Shown here one piece after another: positions 55,070-63,201 of a stretch of DNA of 64,000 bases. The stretch is taken from contig NZ_JAMQOT010000001.1 of NCBI RefSeq assembly GCF_029502005.1, positions 434,001 to 498,000 of the forward strand, in the 5' to 3' direction. Numbering within the stretch: the stretch's first letter is position 1; the number at the start of each line of letters is the position of its first letter. Source of the DNA: Natrinema salsiterrestre (GTDB lineage: Archaea; Halobacteriota; Halobacteria; Halobacteriales; Natrialbaceae). The position numbers and the translations under genes were made by a program. Under the pieces are notes generated by a model. It was not told the origin of the DNA, did no database searches, and worked only from the letters and a program-made list of their open reading frames with translations.

Positions 55070-55603
55070 TTACTCCGTCTCGTCGGCGGTATCGAGGACG
55101 GTCTCGATGAACTCGTCCTCGCTCATCTCGTCGTTGATGTACTCGAGCGCCCACTGGACGTCGACGTAGAACGACATCACCTGCGTGCCGTCCTGCTCGA
55201 GTACCCACGTGACGCTGTCGACTTCGGCTTTGAACTTCTCGGCGTCCGTGATCGCCGCGGCGATGGTCTCCGCGAGCGAGTGCAGCTCCTTCTTCAGCGT
55301 GTCGGGATCGGTCGTGGTCGTCGTCGCGACGACGTCGACCTCCTTGCCGTTCTTGTTGACGTCTTCGACCGACATCTTGTCGCTGTCCAGTTTCAGCTTG
55401 TCACGGTCGAGCCCCGGAACGTCCGCGTCGCCGTCAGTCTCGTTGGTATCGCCGTTGTCGTCGGTATTGTCGTTGTCGTTGAGCGATTCGTCGGAATCGT
55501 CGCCGTTCGGTCCCGACTCGTCGCCGGTCTCGTCACTGGAACAACCCGCGAGCACGGTTGCGAGCGCTGCACCACTGCCGAGGAGGATCTTTCGTCGCTC
55601 CAT
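55070..55603 (-). CDS. Secreted lipoprotein of unknown function
   Basis: This 177-residue protein has a short signal (MERRKILLGSGAALATVLAGC) with the lipobox LAGC and a twin-arginine-like start, then a very acidic Asp/Asn/Gly linker (about 22-62). A compact domain of about 110 residues with a KKELHSLAETIAAAITDAEKF helix follows. It should be membrane-anchored outside the cell. I do not recognise the domain. It converges on argS. Confidence 0.82.
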   Translation of the reverse strand: MERRKILLGSGAALATVLAGCSSDETGDESGPNGDDSDESLNDNDNTDDNGDTNETDGDADVPGLDRDKLKLDSDKMSVEDVNKNGKEVDVVATTTTTDPDTLKKELHSLAETIAAAITDAEKFKAEVDSVTWVLEQDGTQVMSFYVDVQWALEYINDEMSEDEFIETVLDTADETE

Positions 55604-55912
55604 GGATCACCCATCGAGAACAGTCATGATTAGTAATCAGTTCGTTATCGTTTCTGTCCCCGAGATCGACCGTTTCGTACGACGAACGTCGGCGAAACCG
55701 GGTCGGAAGGGACCGACAAACGGGTCGAAAACGGCCCCATTCCGACACGAAACGGCCTCGAGACCGGACGGACGGTCAGCCCCCGCTGACAGTCTCTAAC
55801 TGGCGGTAATCACCGCGTTCGAAGGGACGGAGTCGATCGGGGTGCGAACCGACGGGAGAAGGAACCACTTACCGTCACGTTTCGGGCGCGGTCGCGTCGA
55901 CGCGGACCTCAC
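55604..55912. other. Intergenic region upstream of the lipoprotein gene
   Basis: These 309 bases hold an AT-rich spot (about 55622-55652) that is probably the lipoprotein promoter. The rest, up to the MinD-like stop, shows no gene-like frame or strong fold. Confidence 0.4.
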
Positions 55913-56800
55913 TCAGGAATCCGACTCGGCTTCCGTGATCGCACTCGAAACGTCGTCGTGTGCCGCTTCTCGTTCGGTCGCGTCGTCGTTTCCGCCGGCC
56001 GAATCGGTCCCGGCGTCGGCGTCTGCCCCTGTCGAGCCGGTGGACGCAGTTCCGTCGTCAGTGGCCCCGTCGTCCGCCGGGACCGACGTTTCGACGCCGG
56101 TCAAGTCCGCTGCGATCCGACGGTACGCGGTCGCGGCGGGCCCCTCGGGCTCGAAGACGACTAGCGGCGTCCCGGCGTAAACGCTATCGCGGGCGGCGGG
56201 GTCTTCGGGAACCGTTCCGAGCAGGGGCACCTCGAGGCGGTCGGCGATCTCCTCGTGGGAGACGTCGCCGTCCGGGCGAGTCCTGGTGAGGACGAGGCCG
56301 GCGACCTCGCCGCCGGATCGGTCCGTCAGCTCGATGGTCTTCTTGGTGTCGTGGACGGCGGCGGGTTCGGGCGTCGAGACCAGGACGACGGCGTCGGCGA
56401 GCCCCAGCGGGAGGACGGTCTCGTGGCTGATGCCGGCGCCGACGTCGAGAAAGACGTAGTCGAACTGCGATCGCAGCTCCTCGACGACCTCGCGCAGCCC
56501 TTCCGGGGAGGTCTTGGCGTACTCGTCGAGGCTCGTGCCGCTCGGGACGGCGACGATGTTGTCCGCCAGTCGATAGGTGGCGTCGTCGATCGATGCGTCT
56601 CCGGCTAACACGTCGTATAGAGTAGTCGAGTCGGGGGAGAGGCTGACGAACCCGGCGAGGTTCGCCATACCGAGATCGGCGTCGACGATCGCGACGCGCT
56701 CCCCGGCCTCCGCGAGGGCCGTGCCGAGGTTTACCGTCGTCGTCGTCTTGCCGACGCCGCCCTTCCCGCTCGAAATAGCATAGACCGTCTCGTGGGACAT
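55913..56800 (-). CDS. MinD/ParA-family ATPase
   Basis: This 295-residue protein has the deviant Walker A SSGKGGVGKTTT (signature Lys present), the switch VDADLGMANLAGF and the switch II region FLDVGAGIS. After about residue 235 there is a low-complexity Ala/Asp/Thr tail in place of the membrane-targeting helix of bacterial MinD. Haloarchaea have several MinD paralogues that position motility and other machinery rather than FtsZ. The role of this one is unknown. It is divergent from the aRF1 gene. Confidence 0.92.
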   Translation of the reverse strand: MSHETVYAISSGKGGVGKTTTTVNLGTALAEAGERVAIVDADLGMANLAGFVSLSPDSTTLYDVLAGDASIDDATYRLADNIVAVPSGTSLDEYAKTSPEGLREVVEELRSQFDYVFLDVGAGISHETVLPLGLADAVVLVSTPEPAAVHDTKKTIELTDRSGGEVAGLVLTRTRPDGDVSHEEIADRLEVPLLGTVPEDPAARDSVYAGTPLVVFEPEGPAATAYRRIAADLTGVETSVPADDGATDDGTASTGSTGADADAGTDSAGGNDDATEREAAHDDVSSAITEAESDS

Positions 56801-56989
56801 ACTCGGGTACTGTCCGAACAGTGGAACGGGAACACCTTAAATCGTCACCACACGGTCCGTGTCGACCGGACGACAGATGTCTGACCAGCGTCGAACGTGT
56901 TCCCGTCCGTATGCCGGACCGGCCGACCCGGTCTCACGTCGACGGGTGTGTCAAAGGATTCTTACCCACAGCCCCGTTTTATACGGCTA

Positions 56990-58249
56990 ATGAGCCAGGA
57001 GGGCGCGCAGGAGCAATCAGACCGGAAAAAGTACGAGTTCCGGAAGGTCATCGAGGACCTCAAGGACTACGACGGCTCCGGGACGCAGCTCGTGACGATC
57101 TACATCCCCGACGACAGACAGATCAGTGACGTCGTCCAGCACGTCACCCAGGAACACAGCGAAGCGGCCAACATCAAATCGAAGCAGACCCGAACGGCCG
57201 TCCAGGACGCGCTGACGAGTATCAAAGACCGGCTGCGCTACTACGACACCTACCCGCCGGACAACGGCATCGTGCTGTTCTCGGGTGCCGTCGACTCCGG
57301 CGGCGGCCGCACCGAAATGGTCACCAAGGTCCTCGAGAGCCCGCCCCAGCCCATCGAGTCCTTCCGCTATCACTGCGACTCCGACTTCCTGACGGAGCCC
57401 CTCGAGGAGATGTTGGCCGACAAGGGCCTCTACGGCCTGATCGTCCTCGACCGCCGCGAGGCCAACGTCGGCTGGCTGAAGGGGAAACGCATCGAGCCGG
57501 TCAAGTCCGCCTCCTCGCTGGTCCCCGGCAAGCAGCGAAAGGGTGGCCAGTCCGCCCAGCGATTCGCCCGCCTGCGACTCGAGGCCATCGACAACTTCTA
57601 TCAGGAGGTCGCGGGGATGGCCAACGACCTGTTCGTCCCGCAGCGCCACGAAATCGACGGCATCCTCGTCGGCGGTCCCTCGCCAACCAAAGACGAGTTC
57701 CTCGACGGTGACTACCTCCACCACGAACTGCAGGACGAGGTGCTGGGCAAGTTCGACGTCGCCTACACCGACGAATCCGGCCTGAAAGACCTCGTCGACA
57801 ACGCCGAGGACGCGCTGGCCGACGCCGAGGTGATGAAGGACAAGAAGGTGATGGAGGAGTTCTTCGAGGAACTCAACGCCGGCGACCTCGCGACCTACGG
57901 GTTCGAGCAGACCCGCCGGAACCTGATGATGGGATCGGTCGACCGCCTCCTCATCAGCGAGGACCTCCGGAAGGACGTCATTACCTACGAGTGTCCCGAG
58001 TGCGACACCACGGAGCGCGAGGTCGTCGACCGCCGCAAGTCGACGCCGACCCACACCTGTACCGAGTGCGGGACCGACGTCGAGGGGAGCGAGGACGCCC
58101 GCGAGGACGCGATCGACCATCTCATCGAGATCGCCGAACAGCGCGGGACCGAGACCAAGTTCATCTCGACGGACTTCGAGAAGGGCGAACAGCTGCTGAA
58201 CGCCTTCGGCGGGTTTGCGGGCCTGCTTCGGTACTCGACGGGCGTCTAA
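56990..58249 (+). CDS. prf1: Peptide chain release factor aRF1
   Basis: This 419-residue archaeal release factor reads all three stop codons and triggers peptide release. Stop recognition uses NIKS (61-64), and peptidyl-tRNA hydrolysis uses GGQ (185-187). A C-terminal zinc-like CPEC/CTEC insert is at about residues 330-360. The ATG at 56990 matches the family start; the 31-residue upstream extension lacks family features. Confidence 0.97.
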   Translation: MSQEGAQEQSDRKKYEFRKVIEDLKDYDGSGTQLVTIYIPDDRQISDVVQHVTQEHSEAANIKSKQTRTAVQDALTSIKDRLRYYDTYPPDNGIVLFSGAVDSGGGRTEMVTKVLESPPQPIESFRYHCDSDFLTEPLEEMLADKGLYGLIVLDRREANVGWLKGKRIEPVKSASSLVPGKQRKGGQSAQRFARLRLEAIDNFYQEVAGMANDLFVPQRHEIDGILVGGPSPTKDEFLDGDYLHHELQDEVLGKFDVAYTDESGLKDLVDNAEDALADAEVMKDKKVMEEFFEELNAGDLATYGFEQTRRNLMMGSVDRLLISEDLRKDVITYECPECDTTEREVVDRRKSTPTHTCTECGTDVEGSEDAREDAIDHLIEIAEQRGTETKFISTDFEKGEQLLNAFGGFAGLLRYSTGV

Positions 58250-58459
58250 CGCTGCCGTTCTCCGGTTTTGTTCGTCGGTATCGACCTTGATCTCGAGGGA
58301 TGATCAGTACAGATGCAGCACGTGTAATTCGATTAATCAGGCCATCAAAAACCAATTTTCTACCGGTTCCCCCTCAAGTGAATGTTGTACCGTGTTATAT
58401 GAACCCATATATTAATAATAAATTCTGAAGGTTTCAAGTGTCTCCCCTTCCTGTATAGA

Positions 58460-58984
58460 ATGAGACATATGATGGGCGGTGATCAGCAAACGTTCGATCT
58501 CGTTATTGACCTCGTAGAAGCGTGGATTCCCGAGAAGGCGTATGGACATGAACGGGACTTTCAGAGCGAACTTCAGGATTACCTCGATTATGAACTCAAC
58601 GAGAGGCAAGGAGGCGGTGGAATGGGTCAACAACGAGAACTTCCCGTATCGACCGAGCGAGGGAAGGCGAAAGCCGATGTCGTTGTCGACGATCTCGTCG
58701 GCATCGAACTGAAGCGCGACCTTACAAACAGTCAGAGAAACAAACTTGATGGACAGATCAACGAGTATCTGAAGGAATATCCATACGTCATCGTCTGTAC
58801 CTGTGGAATCCAGGATCTGGATGGCTGGCGTCGGCTCAAAAACGAATACGAGGGGTCCTCTGGATTCGGGATGAATCAACAGGAGGTCGTGTTCATCCAC
58901 AAGCGAACGGAGAACTTCGGCAAAGATCCGTCTGAATTCCGTGAGAACAACGATGGGATCTTTGGCGGTGGTAGCATCCTCTAA
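58460..58984 (+). CDS. PD-(D/E)XK nuclease-like protein
   Basis: This 174-residue protein has the core nuclease pattern: E37, D73 (in KADVVVDDLVG), the E83-x-K85 pair in GIELKRDL, and a Q-x3-Y helix (Q99, Y103) as in RecB/Cas4-like nucleases. It is expected to cut DNA with a metal ion. The coding sequence and its upstream region (58290-58460) are clearly lower in GC and codon bias than the neighbours, which suggests transfer. A TATA-like ATATTAATAATAAATT lies about 40 bases upstream. There is no methylase or other partner next to it, so restriction is unproven. Confidence 0.75.
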   Translation: MRHMMGGDQQTFDLVIDLVEAWIPEKAYGHERDFQSELQDYLDYELNERQGGGGMGQQRELPVSTERGKAKADVVVDDLVGIELKRDLTNSQRNKLDGQINEYLKEYPYVIVCTCGIQDLDGWRRLKNEYEGSSGFGMNQQEVVFIHKRTENFGKDPSEFRENNDGIFGGGSIL

Positions 58985-59143
58985 TGGCGGATATGACTCG
59001 TGTATGAGCGTCTCCGAGTTGAATACCGACGTTCTATTTCTCAACCGGAATTCGGCGGATCATCTGGCGCTGCTCGCTCAGCCCACCATCTATTCATCAG
59101 TGAAAACAATAGTTATAAGTAACAACGAATAGAGTATTAAATC
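58985..59143. other. AT-rich spacer before the hairpin block
   Basis: This holds a TATA-like AGTTATAAGT (59111-59120) about 26 bases before the first hairpin on the plus strand. A 42-codon frame (59004-59132) is present but has no pattern, so it is not called as a gene. Confidence 0.4.
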
Positions 59144-59238
59144 GGAGGCTACGTCTCCAACGGGGGCGTACGCAAACGCCCCGGGTGGTGGCACACCCGA
59201 GACTAGCTTCCAAACCCAACACACGGGTTTCCGGAAGC
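59144..59238 (+). ncRNA. Candidate small structured RNA: four adjacent hairpins
   Basis: Four stems follow one another with almost no gap: GGAGG/TCTCC (59144-59158), GGGGCGT/ACGCCCC (59163-59182), CGGGTG/CACCCG (59182-59199), and GCTTCC+AAACCC/GGGTTT+GGAAGC (59206-59238, with a CC bulge). A TATA-like element sits about 26 bases before the first stem on the plus strand. Another, TTTATAT (59260-59271), sits about 26 bases from the other end on the minus strand, so strand is not certain. A G-U pair in the first stem mildly favours plus. No known RNA family was recognised. Confidence 0.5.
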
Positions 59239-59341
59239 ATGATTCCGTACATTCTACCGGGATATAAACGTCCCGCACGACAGCCGAATCGCCAGCCGCA
59301 ACTAGCTTCGGTTCCGACGCCGGTCTCGAGGCGCAATCACC

Positions 59342-59533
59342 ATGTCTAACGACGGCGACCCGCTCGCGGAGCGCCCGTCGTCGCGTCCCGACTGTCCGAA
59401 CTGCGGCGAGCCCGTCAGCATCGTGACCTCGAGCAGGCTGTACAGGGGCACCGTCTCCCCCTGTGGCTGCTCGGTGAATCCGGGTCTCCTCACGACCGAC
59501 CCCGCCGACCGCGGGCTGGGGACCGGCGAGTGA
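59342..59533 (+). CDS. Small zinc-finger protein 1
   Basis: This 63-residue protein has CPNC (residues 18-21) and a later CGC pair, giving four cysteines that could hold one zinc. The rest is Ser/Asp/Pro-rich. Haloarchaea encode many such tiny zinc-finger proteins, most without known function. Its stop overlaps the ATG of a second tiny zinc-finger gene (TGATG), so the two are probably made together. Confidence 0.65.
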   Translation: MSNDGDPLAERPSSRPDCPNCGEPVSIVTSSRLYRGTVSPCGCSVNPGLLTTDPADRGLGTGE

Positions 59534-59679
59534 TGACCGGGCCTCGAGTCACGGAGTCGAAGCGCTGTCCCGACTGTGGGGCGGTACTTCCACTCTGCGA
59601 CCCGATTGTGGGCTGGTGGCTCTGTGACGACTGCGAACTCGGGGTCGACGAGAACGGCGAACGCGTCACCGACCGGTAA
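59533..59679 (+). CDS. Small zinc-finger protein 2
   Basis: This 48-residue protein begins at an ATG overlapping the previous stop. It has two CxxC pairs (CPDC at 12-15, CDDC at 31-34) plus an extra Cys, around a WW pair. A single-zinc fold is likely. It is rich in acidic residues like other haloarchaeal proteins, which supports it being real despite its size. Function unknown. Confidence 0.65.
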   Translation: MTGPRVTESKRCPDCGAVLPLCDPIVGWWLCDDCELGVDENGERVTDR

Positions 59680-59780
59680 CCGCTAGCGCGGGTGCCGTTT
59701 GACTCGTCGTTCCGTTCGAATCGAGCTGTCTCCGAGATCGAAACGCAACTACTTACCACCCCGTCGCTGAACCACCGCCC

Positions 59781-60710
59781 ATGTCCATCTCGAGCCGAGA
59801 CGTACTCGTCACGGGCGGTGCCGGCTTCATCGGGTCGCATCTGACCGAACGCCTGCTCGCGGACGGCGCGAGCGTAACGATCGTCGACGATCTCTCGAAC
59901 GGCGACCGCGACCGCGTACCCGAGGAAGCCGACTTCCTCGAGGCCGATCTCACCGATCCCGACGCCCTCGAGGGCCACCTCGACGGTATCGATCTCGTCT
60001 TCCATCTCGCGGCGTCGAAACACGTCGACACGGACCGGCCTCACGGCCAGTTCGACGACAACACGCGGATGACGCGCAACATCCTCGAGGCGATGGCCGA
60101 CGCCGGCGTGACCGAGATCGCCTACACCTCCTCGTCGACGGTCTACGGCGAGGCCCCGCGGCCGACGCCGGAGGATTACGCGCCCCTCGAGCCGATCAGC
60201 GCCTACGGGGCGAGCAAGCTGGCCGACGAGGGGTTGCTCTCCGCGCGAGCGCACAGCCACGATCTCACGGTCTGGAACTTCCGATTCGCGAACGTGGTCG
60301 GGCCGCGGCTCCGCGGGGCAGTGATCCCGGATTTCATCGAGAAGCTTCGGGACGACCCCGAGCACCTGACGATTCTCGGCGACGGCCGACAGGAGAAGTC
60401 CTATCTGCACCTTGAGGACTGTCTCGACGCAATGTTGCACGTCGTCGAACACGCCGACGACGCGATGAACACGTACAACCTCGGCACGCGAACGACGACC
60501 TCGGTCGACCGGATCGCGGCCATCGTCGCCGAGGAGCTGGGCGTCGACCCCGACCACGAGTACACCGGCGGCGACCGGGGCTGGACCGGCGACGTCCCGA
60601 AGATGCGCCTCTCGATCGAGAAGCTCTCGGCGCTGGGCTGGGAACCCCGGCTCTCGAGCGACGAGGCGGTCCGCCGGTCGACGCGGGAGATCATCGACGA
60701 ACTCCGCTGA
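59781..60710 (+). CDS. NAD-dependent sugar epimerase/dehydratase (UDP-glucose 4-epimerase-like)
   Basis: This 309-residue extended-SDR enzyme has the NAD site TGGAGFIGSH, the catalytic Tyr-Lys in YGASK, the Ser triad member in SSSTVYG and a sugar-nucleotide-binding YLHLEDC region. It probably acts on a UDP-sugar for glycan or glycolipid synthesis. It lies before a flippase-like gene and a glycosyltransferase-like gene on the same strand, but a separate promoter with an iron box follows it. Confidence 0.9.
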   Translation: MSISSRDVLVTGGAGFIGSHLTERLLADGASVTIVDDLSNGDRDRVPEEADFLEADLTDPDALEGHLDGIDLVFHLAASKHVDTDRPHGQFDDNTRMTRNILEAMADAGVTEIAYTSSSTVYGEAPRPTPEDYAPLEPISAYGASKLADEGLLSARAHSHDLTVWNFRFANVVGPRLRGAVIPDFIEKLRDDPEHLTILGDGRQEKSYLHLEDCLDAMLHVVEHADDAMNTYNLGTRTTTSVDRIAAIVAEELGVDPDHEYTGGDRGWTGDVPKMRLSIEKLSALGWEPRLSSDEAVRRSTREIIDELR

Positions 60711-60783
60711 GCGCGGACAGCTCGTTTCTTTTCGTCGCAGGAAACGGCCTCGAGAGCGACCATCGAGCCCGGTCCGACGCGTT

Positions 60784-60797
60784 TTAGGTGGGCTTAA
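60784..60797. promoter_or_regulatory. Iron-box palindrome, one mismatch
   Basis: TTAGGTGGGCTTAA matches TTAGG-N4-CCTAA except for one base in the right arm. It lies 27-40 bases before the ATG at 60824, so it could overlap the TATA region. Confidence 0.55.
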
Positions 60798-60823
60798 ATA
60801 TCTGGGCTCGAGATGGTTCGACA

Positions 60824-62002
60824 ATGAACGACGGCGGCGAGGATTCGAGCTCGCAGGACGCCGACCGCGGGTCGGGATCGGAGAGCGACGGATCGGCGAG
60901 CGGCGGCCTCGCGGGCGCGGTCACTCGCCGCCGACTGACGATCGCGGGGACGGTGCTCGTGGTGCTGGGACTGGTCGTCGCCCTTCGAGAGATCGATATC
61001 CGGACCGTCGGGGCCGAGATGGCGAACGCCGATCCGCTCGTTCTCGGCGCTGCGGTGGTCGTCTACGCGCTCTCGTGGCCGCTCCGGGGACGCCGATACG
61101 GCGACGTACTGGCCGCGATGGGATACCGCGGCGGGACGGTCCTCCCGACGCTGGCGGTCTTCGTCAGCCAGACCGCGAACCTCGCGATTCCGGCGCGAGC
61201 GGGCGACGCGGTCCGTGCGTACGTGATGAACGATCGCCGGGGCGTTCCCTACACAACCGGCTTCGCGTCGCTGGCCGTCGAGCGGGTGTTCGATCTGGCG
61301 ACCATCGCCGCGCTCGCGGGCGTCGCGACGGCGTGGCTCGCGCTGGGTGGCACCGCCGGGCCGCTCGAGATCGTCTCGGAAGCCGGGGGCGCTCGGACCG
61401 CGCTGGTCGCCGCCGCGGCGGTCAGCACGGCCACCGTCGGCGTCGGGTTCGTCGTCGTCACGTCCGCTCGGGCCGATCACGGACTGGGGGGACGACTTCG
61501 GGCGCGAGTCGCCGGTCGGCCGCGCCTCGAGTCGGGTCTCGAGGCCGCGCTTCGCTTCGCGGGCGACGTTCAGGTCGTCGCTCGCCGGCCGAAAGCGGTG
61601 GCGACCATCGGCGCGGGGAGTCTACTGATATGGGCGCTGGACGTGCTCACAGCGGTCCTCGTCCTCGCGGCGCTGGGCAGCGGGCTCGGCGTCGCCACGC
61701 TGTTGGCGGTCGGAACGCTGGCCGTCAGCGTCGGGAACCTCGCGAAGGTGTTGCCATTGTCCCAGGGCGGCGTTGGCCTCTACGAGGCCGCGTTCACCGC
61801 GCTCGTCGTCGGGCTGACTCCCCTCGGCGCGAGTACGGCACTGGCCGCTGCGATCGTCGATCACGCGCTGAAAAACGGCGTCACGCTGGTCGGCGGGGCC
61901 GGTTCGGTCGCCTCGCTGGGGGTCTCGCTTTCGGACGCGGCGGATGCGAGCCAGGACGCGACGCGGGAGACCGACACGTTTTTAGGTGAGCCTAAAAGAT
62001 AG
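60824..62002 (+). CDS. Lysylphosphatidylglycerol synthase/flippase-like membrane protein (UPF0104)
   Basis: This 392-residue protein has an acidic, Ser-rich N-terminus (about 35 residues) and about eight membrane helices of the LPG-synthase/AglD-like transmembrane family. The glycine-rich signature LPLSQGGVGLYEAAFTALVVGL is near residue 308. Such proteins move or modify lipids or lipid-linked glycans. The last codons (FLGEPKR) overlap the iron box for the next gene. Confidence 0.88.
   Translation: MNDGGEDSSSQDADRGSGSESDGSASGGLAGAVTRRRLTIAGTVLVVLGLVVALREIDIRTVGAEMANADPLVLGAAVVVYALSWPLRGRRYGDVLAAMGYRGGTVLPTLAVFVSQTANLAIPARAGDAVRAYVMNDRRGVPYTTGFASLAVERVFDLATIAALAGVATAWLALGGTAGPLEIVSEAGGARTALVAAAAVSTATVGVGFVVVTSARADHGLGGRLRARVAGRPRLESGLEAALRFAGDVQVVARRPKAVATIGAGSLLIWALDVLTAVLVLAALGSGLGVATLLAVGTLAVSVGNLAKVLPLSQGGVGLYEAAFTALVVGLTPLGASTALAAAIVDHALKNGVTLVGGAGSVASLGVSLSDAADASQDATRETDTFLGEPKR
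61982..61995. promoter_or_regulatory. Iron-box palindrome inside the end of the upstream gene
   Basis: TTAGGTGAGCCTAA is a perfect TTAGG-N4-CCTAA dyad. It encodes part of the last residues of the membrane protein and ends 14 bases before the ATG at 62010. Confidence 0.7.
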
Positions 62003-62009
62003 CGGAGCA

Positions 62010-63176
62010 ATGAGTCAGGATATCTGCGTCGTCGTCCCGACGATCCGAGAGTACGAGTGCATGCGGTCGTACTTCGCGAACGCGCGCGATCACGGCTTCG
62101 ACCTCTCGCGGCTGCACGTCGTGCTCGTCACCGAGGACTTCTGTGACACCGACGAGATGGAAGCGATGCTCGAGGAGGAGGGCGTTTCGGGCGAGGTCTT
62201 CGACGGCAGTCGACGCGAGGAGTGGTACGCGGAGCACGACGTCGCCGAGTACGGCCACATCGTCCCGGCGGCGAGCCACGCCGAGACGAGCTTCGGCCTG
62301 CTCTACATGTGGGCCCACGACGAGTTCGAGTACGGCTTCTTCATCGACGACGACACGCTTCCCCACGAGGATCAGGACTTCTTCGGGACGCACATGGAGA
62401 ACATCGCCTTCGAGGGCGAGATCGAGGCGGTCTCCTCCGACGAGCAGTGGGTCAACGTCCTCTACCAGAACGCCGACGAACACGGTCTCTACCCGCGTGG
62501 CTACCCCTATTCGGCGATGAACGAATCGGTCGAGACCGGGACGACCGAGATCGGGGGCGGCGAGGTCGTCGCCTCGCAGGGCCTGTGGACCAACGTGCCC
62601 GATCTGGACGCCGTCCGCATCCTCATGGACGGCGACCTCGAGGGCCAGGCCCAGACGCGAACCTCGAGCGACGACTTCGGCGACGACTTCGTCGCCGCGC
62701 GGCGCAACTACCTCACCGTCTGCTCGATGAACCTCGCCTTCCGACGCGAGGTGATCCCGGCCTTCTACCAGCTCCCGATGGACGACAACGAGTGGGAGGT
62801 CGGCCGGTTCGACGACATCTGGTCGGGCGTCTTCCTCAAGCGCGCCTGCGACGTCCTCGGCAAGCGGATCTACAACGGCGCGCCCCTCTGTGAGCACAAC
62901 AAGGCCCCTCGGAGCACGTTCGACGACCTCAACAACGAGGTTCCGGGCCTCGAGCTGAACGAACACCTCTGGCGGATCGTCGACGACGTCGGGTCGGACG
63001 CGGACGACTACGCCGAGGTCTTCGAGGCCATGGCCGACGAACTCGCCGGGGGCGACTGGGAGGAGTACAACAACGGCGCGTTCTTCAACTACGTCGGCGA
63101 GCACATGCGCGACTGGCTCGAGTGCCTCTCGGCGCTCGAGCGCACCGCAACGGTTGTGGAGAATCGACGCTTATAA
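62010..63176 (+). CDS. Reversibly glycosylated polypeptide (RGP)-family glycosyltransferase-like protein
   Basis: This 388-residue soluble protein belongs to the alpha-1,4-glucan-protein synthase/RGP family (UDP-arabinopyranose mutase-like in plants). It begins with ICVVVPTIREYECMRSYF, has an FIDDDTLPHEDQDF DxD-like metal/nucleotide site and a later DDIWSGVFLKRACDVLG. It probably handles a UDP-sugar. The ATG at 62010 is preferred to a GTG at 61986 inside the iron box. With the epimerase and flippase-like genes it suggests an iron-controlled glycan or glycolipid step; this is inference. Confidence 0.85.
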   Translation: MSQDICVVVPTIREYECMRSYFANARDHGFDLSRLHVVLVTEDFCDTDEMEAMLEEEGVSGEVFDGSRREEWYAEHDVAEYGHIVPAASHAETSFGLLYMWAHDEFEYGFFIDDDTLPHEDQDFFGTHMENIAFEGEIEAVSSDEQWVNVLYQNADEHGLYPRGYPYSAMNESVETGTTEIGGGEVVASQGLWTNVPDLDAVRILMDGDLEGQAQTRTSSDDFGDDFVAARRNYLTVCSMNLAFRREVIPAFYQLPMDDNEWEVGRFDDIWSGVFLKRACDVLGKRIYNGAPLCEHNKAPRSTFDDLNNEVPGLELNEHLWRIVDDVGSDADDYAEVFEAMADELAGGDWEEYNNGAFFNYVGEHMRDWLECLSALERTATVVENRRL

Positions 63177-63182
63177 GTATAT

Positions 63183-63196
63183 TTAGGTTAGCCTAA
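63183..63196. promoter_or_regulatory. Iron-box palindrome, perfect dyad
   Basis: TTAGGTTAGCCTAA is a perfect dyad and the closest of the set to the bacterial DtxR consensus. It ends 5 bases before the ATG at 63202, the same spacing as the box at 9953. Confidence 0.8.
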
Positions 63197-63201
63197 AACA
63201 C

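Noticed and set aside
58412-59044. 210-codon minus-strand frame opposite the nuclease-like gene
   Set aside because: It looks somewhat protein-like, but the plus strand has the complete nuclease residue pattern and a promoter-like AT-rich upstream.
59004-59132. 42-codon frame after the nuclease-like gene
   Set aside because: No motif, no conservation evidence, and its end runs into the promoter-like area of the hairpin block.
59144-59238. TnpB-associated guide RNA (IS200/IS605 right end)
   Set aside because: No TnpB or TnpA remnant could be found next to it on either strand, so the link is not supported.
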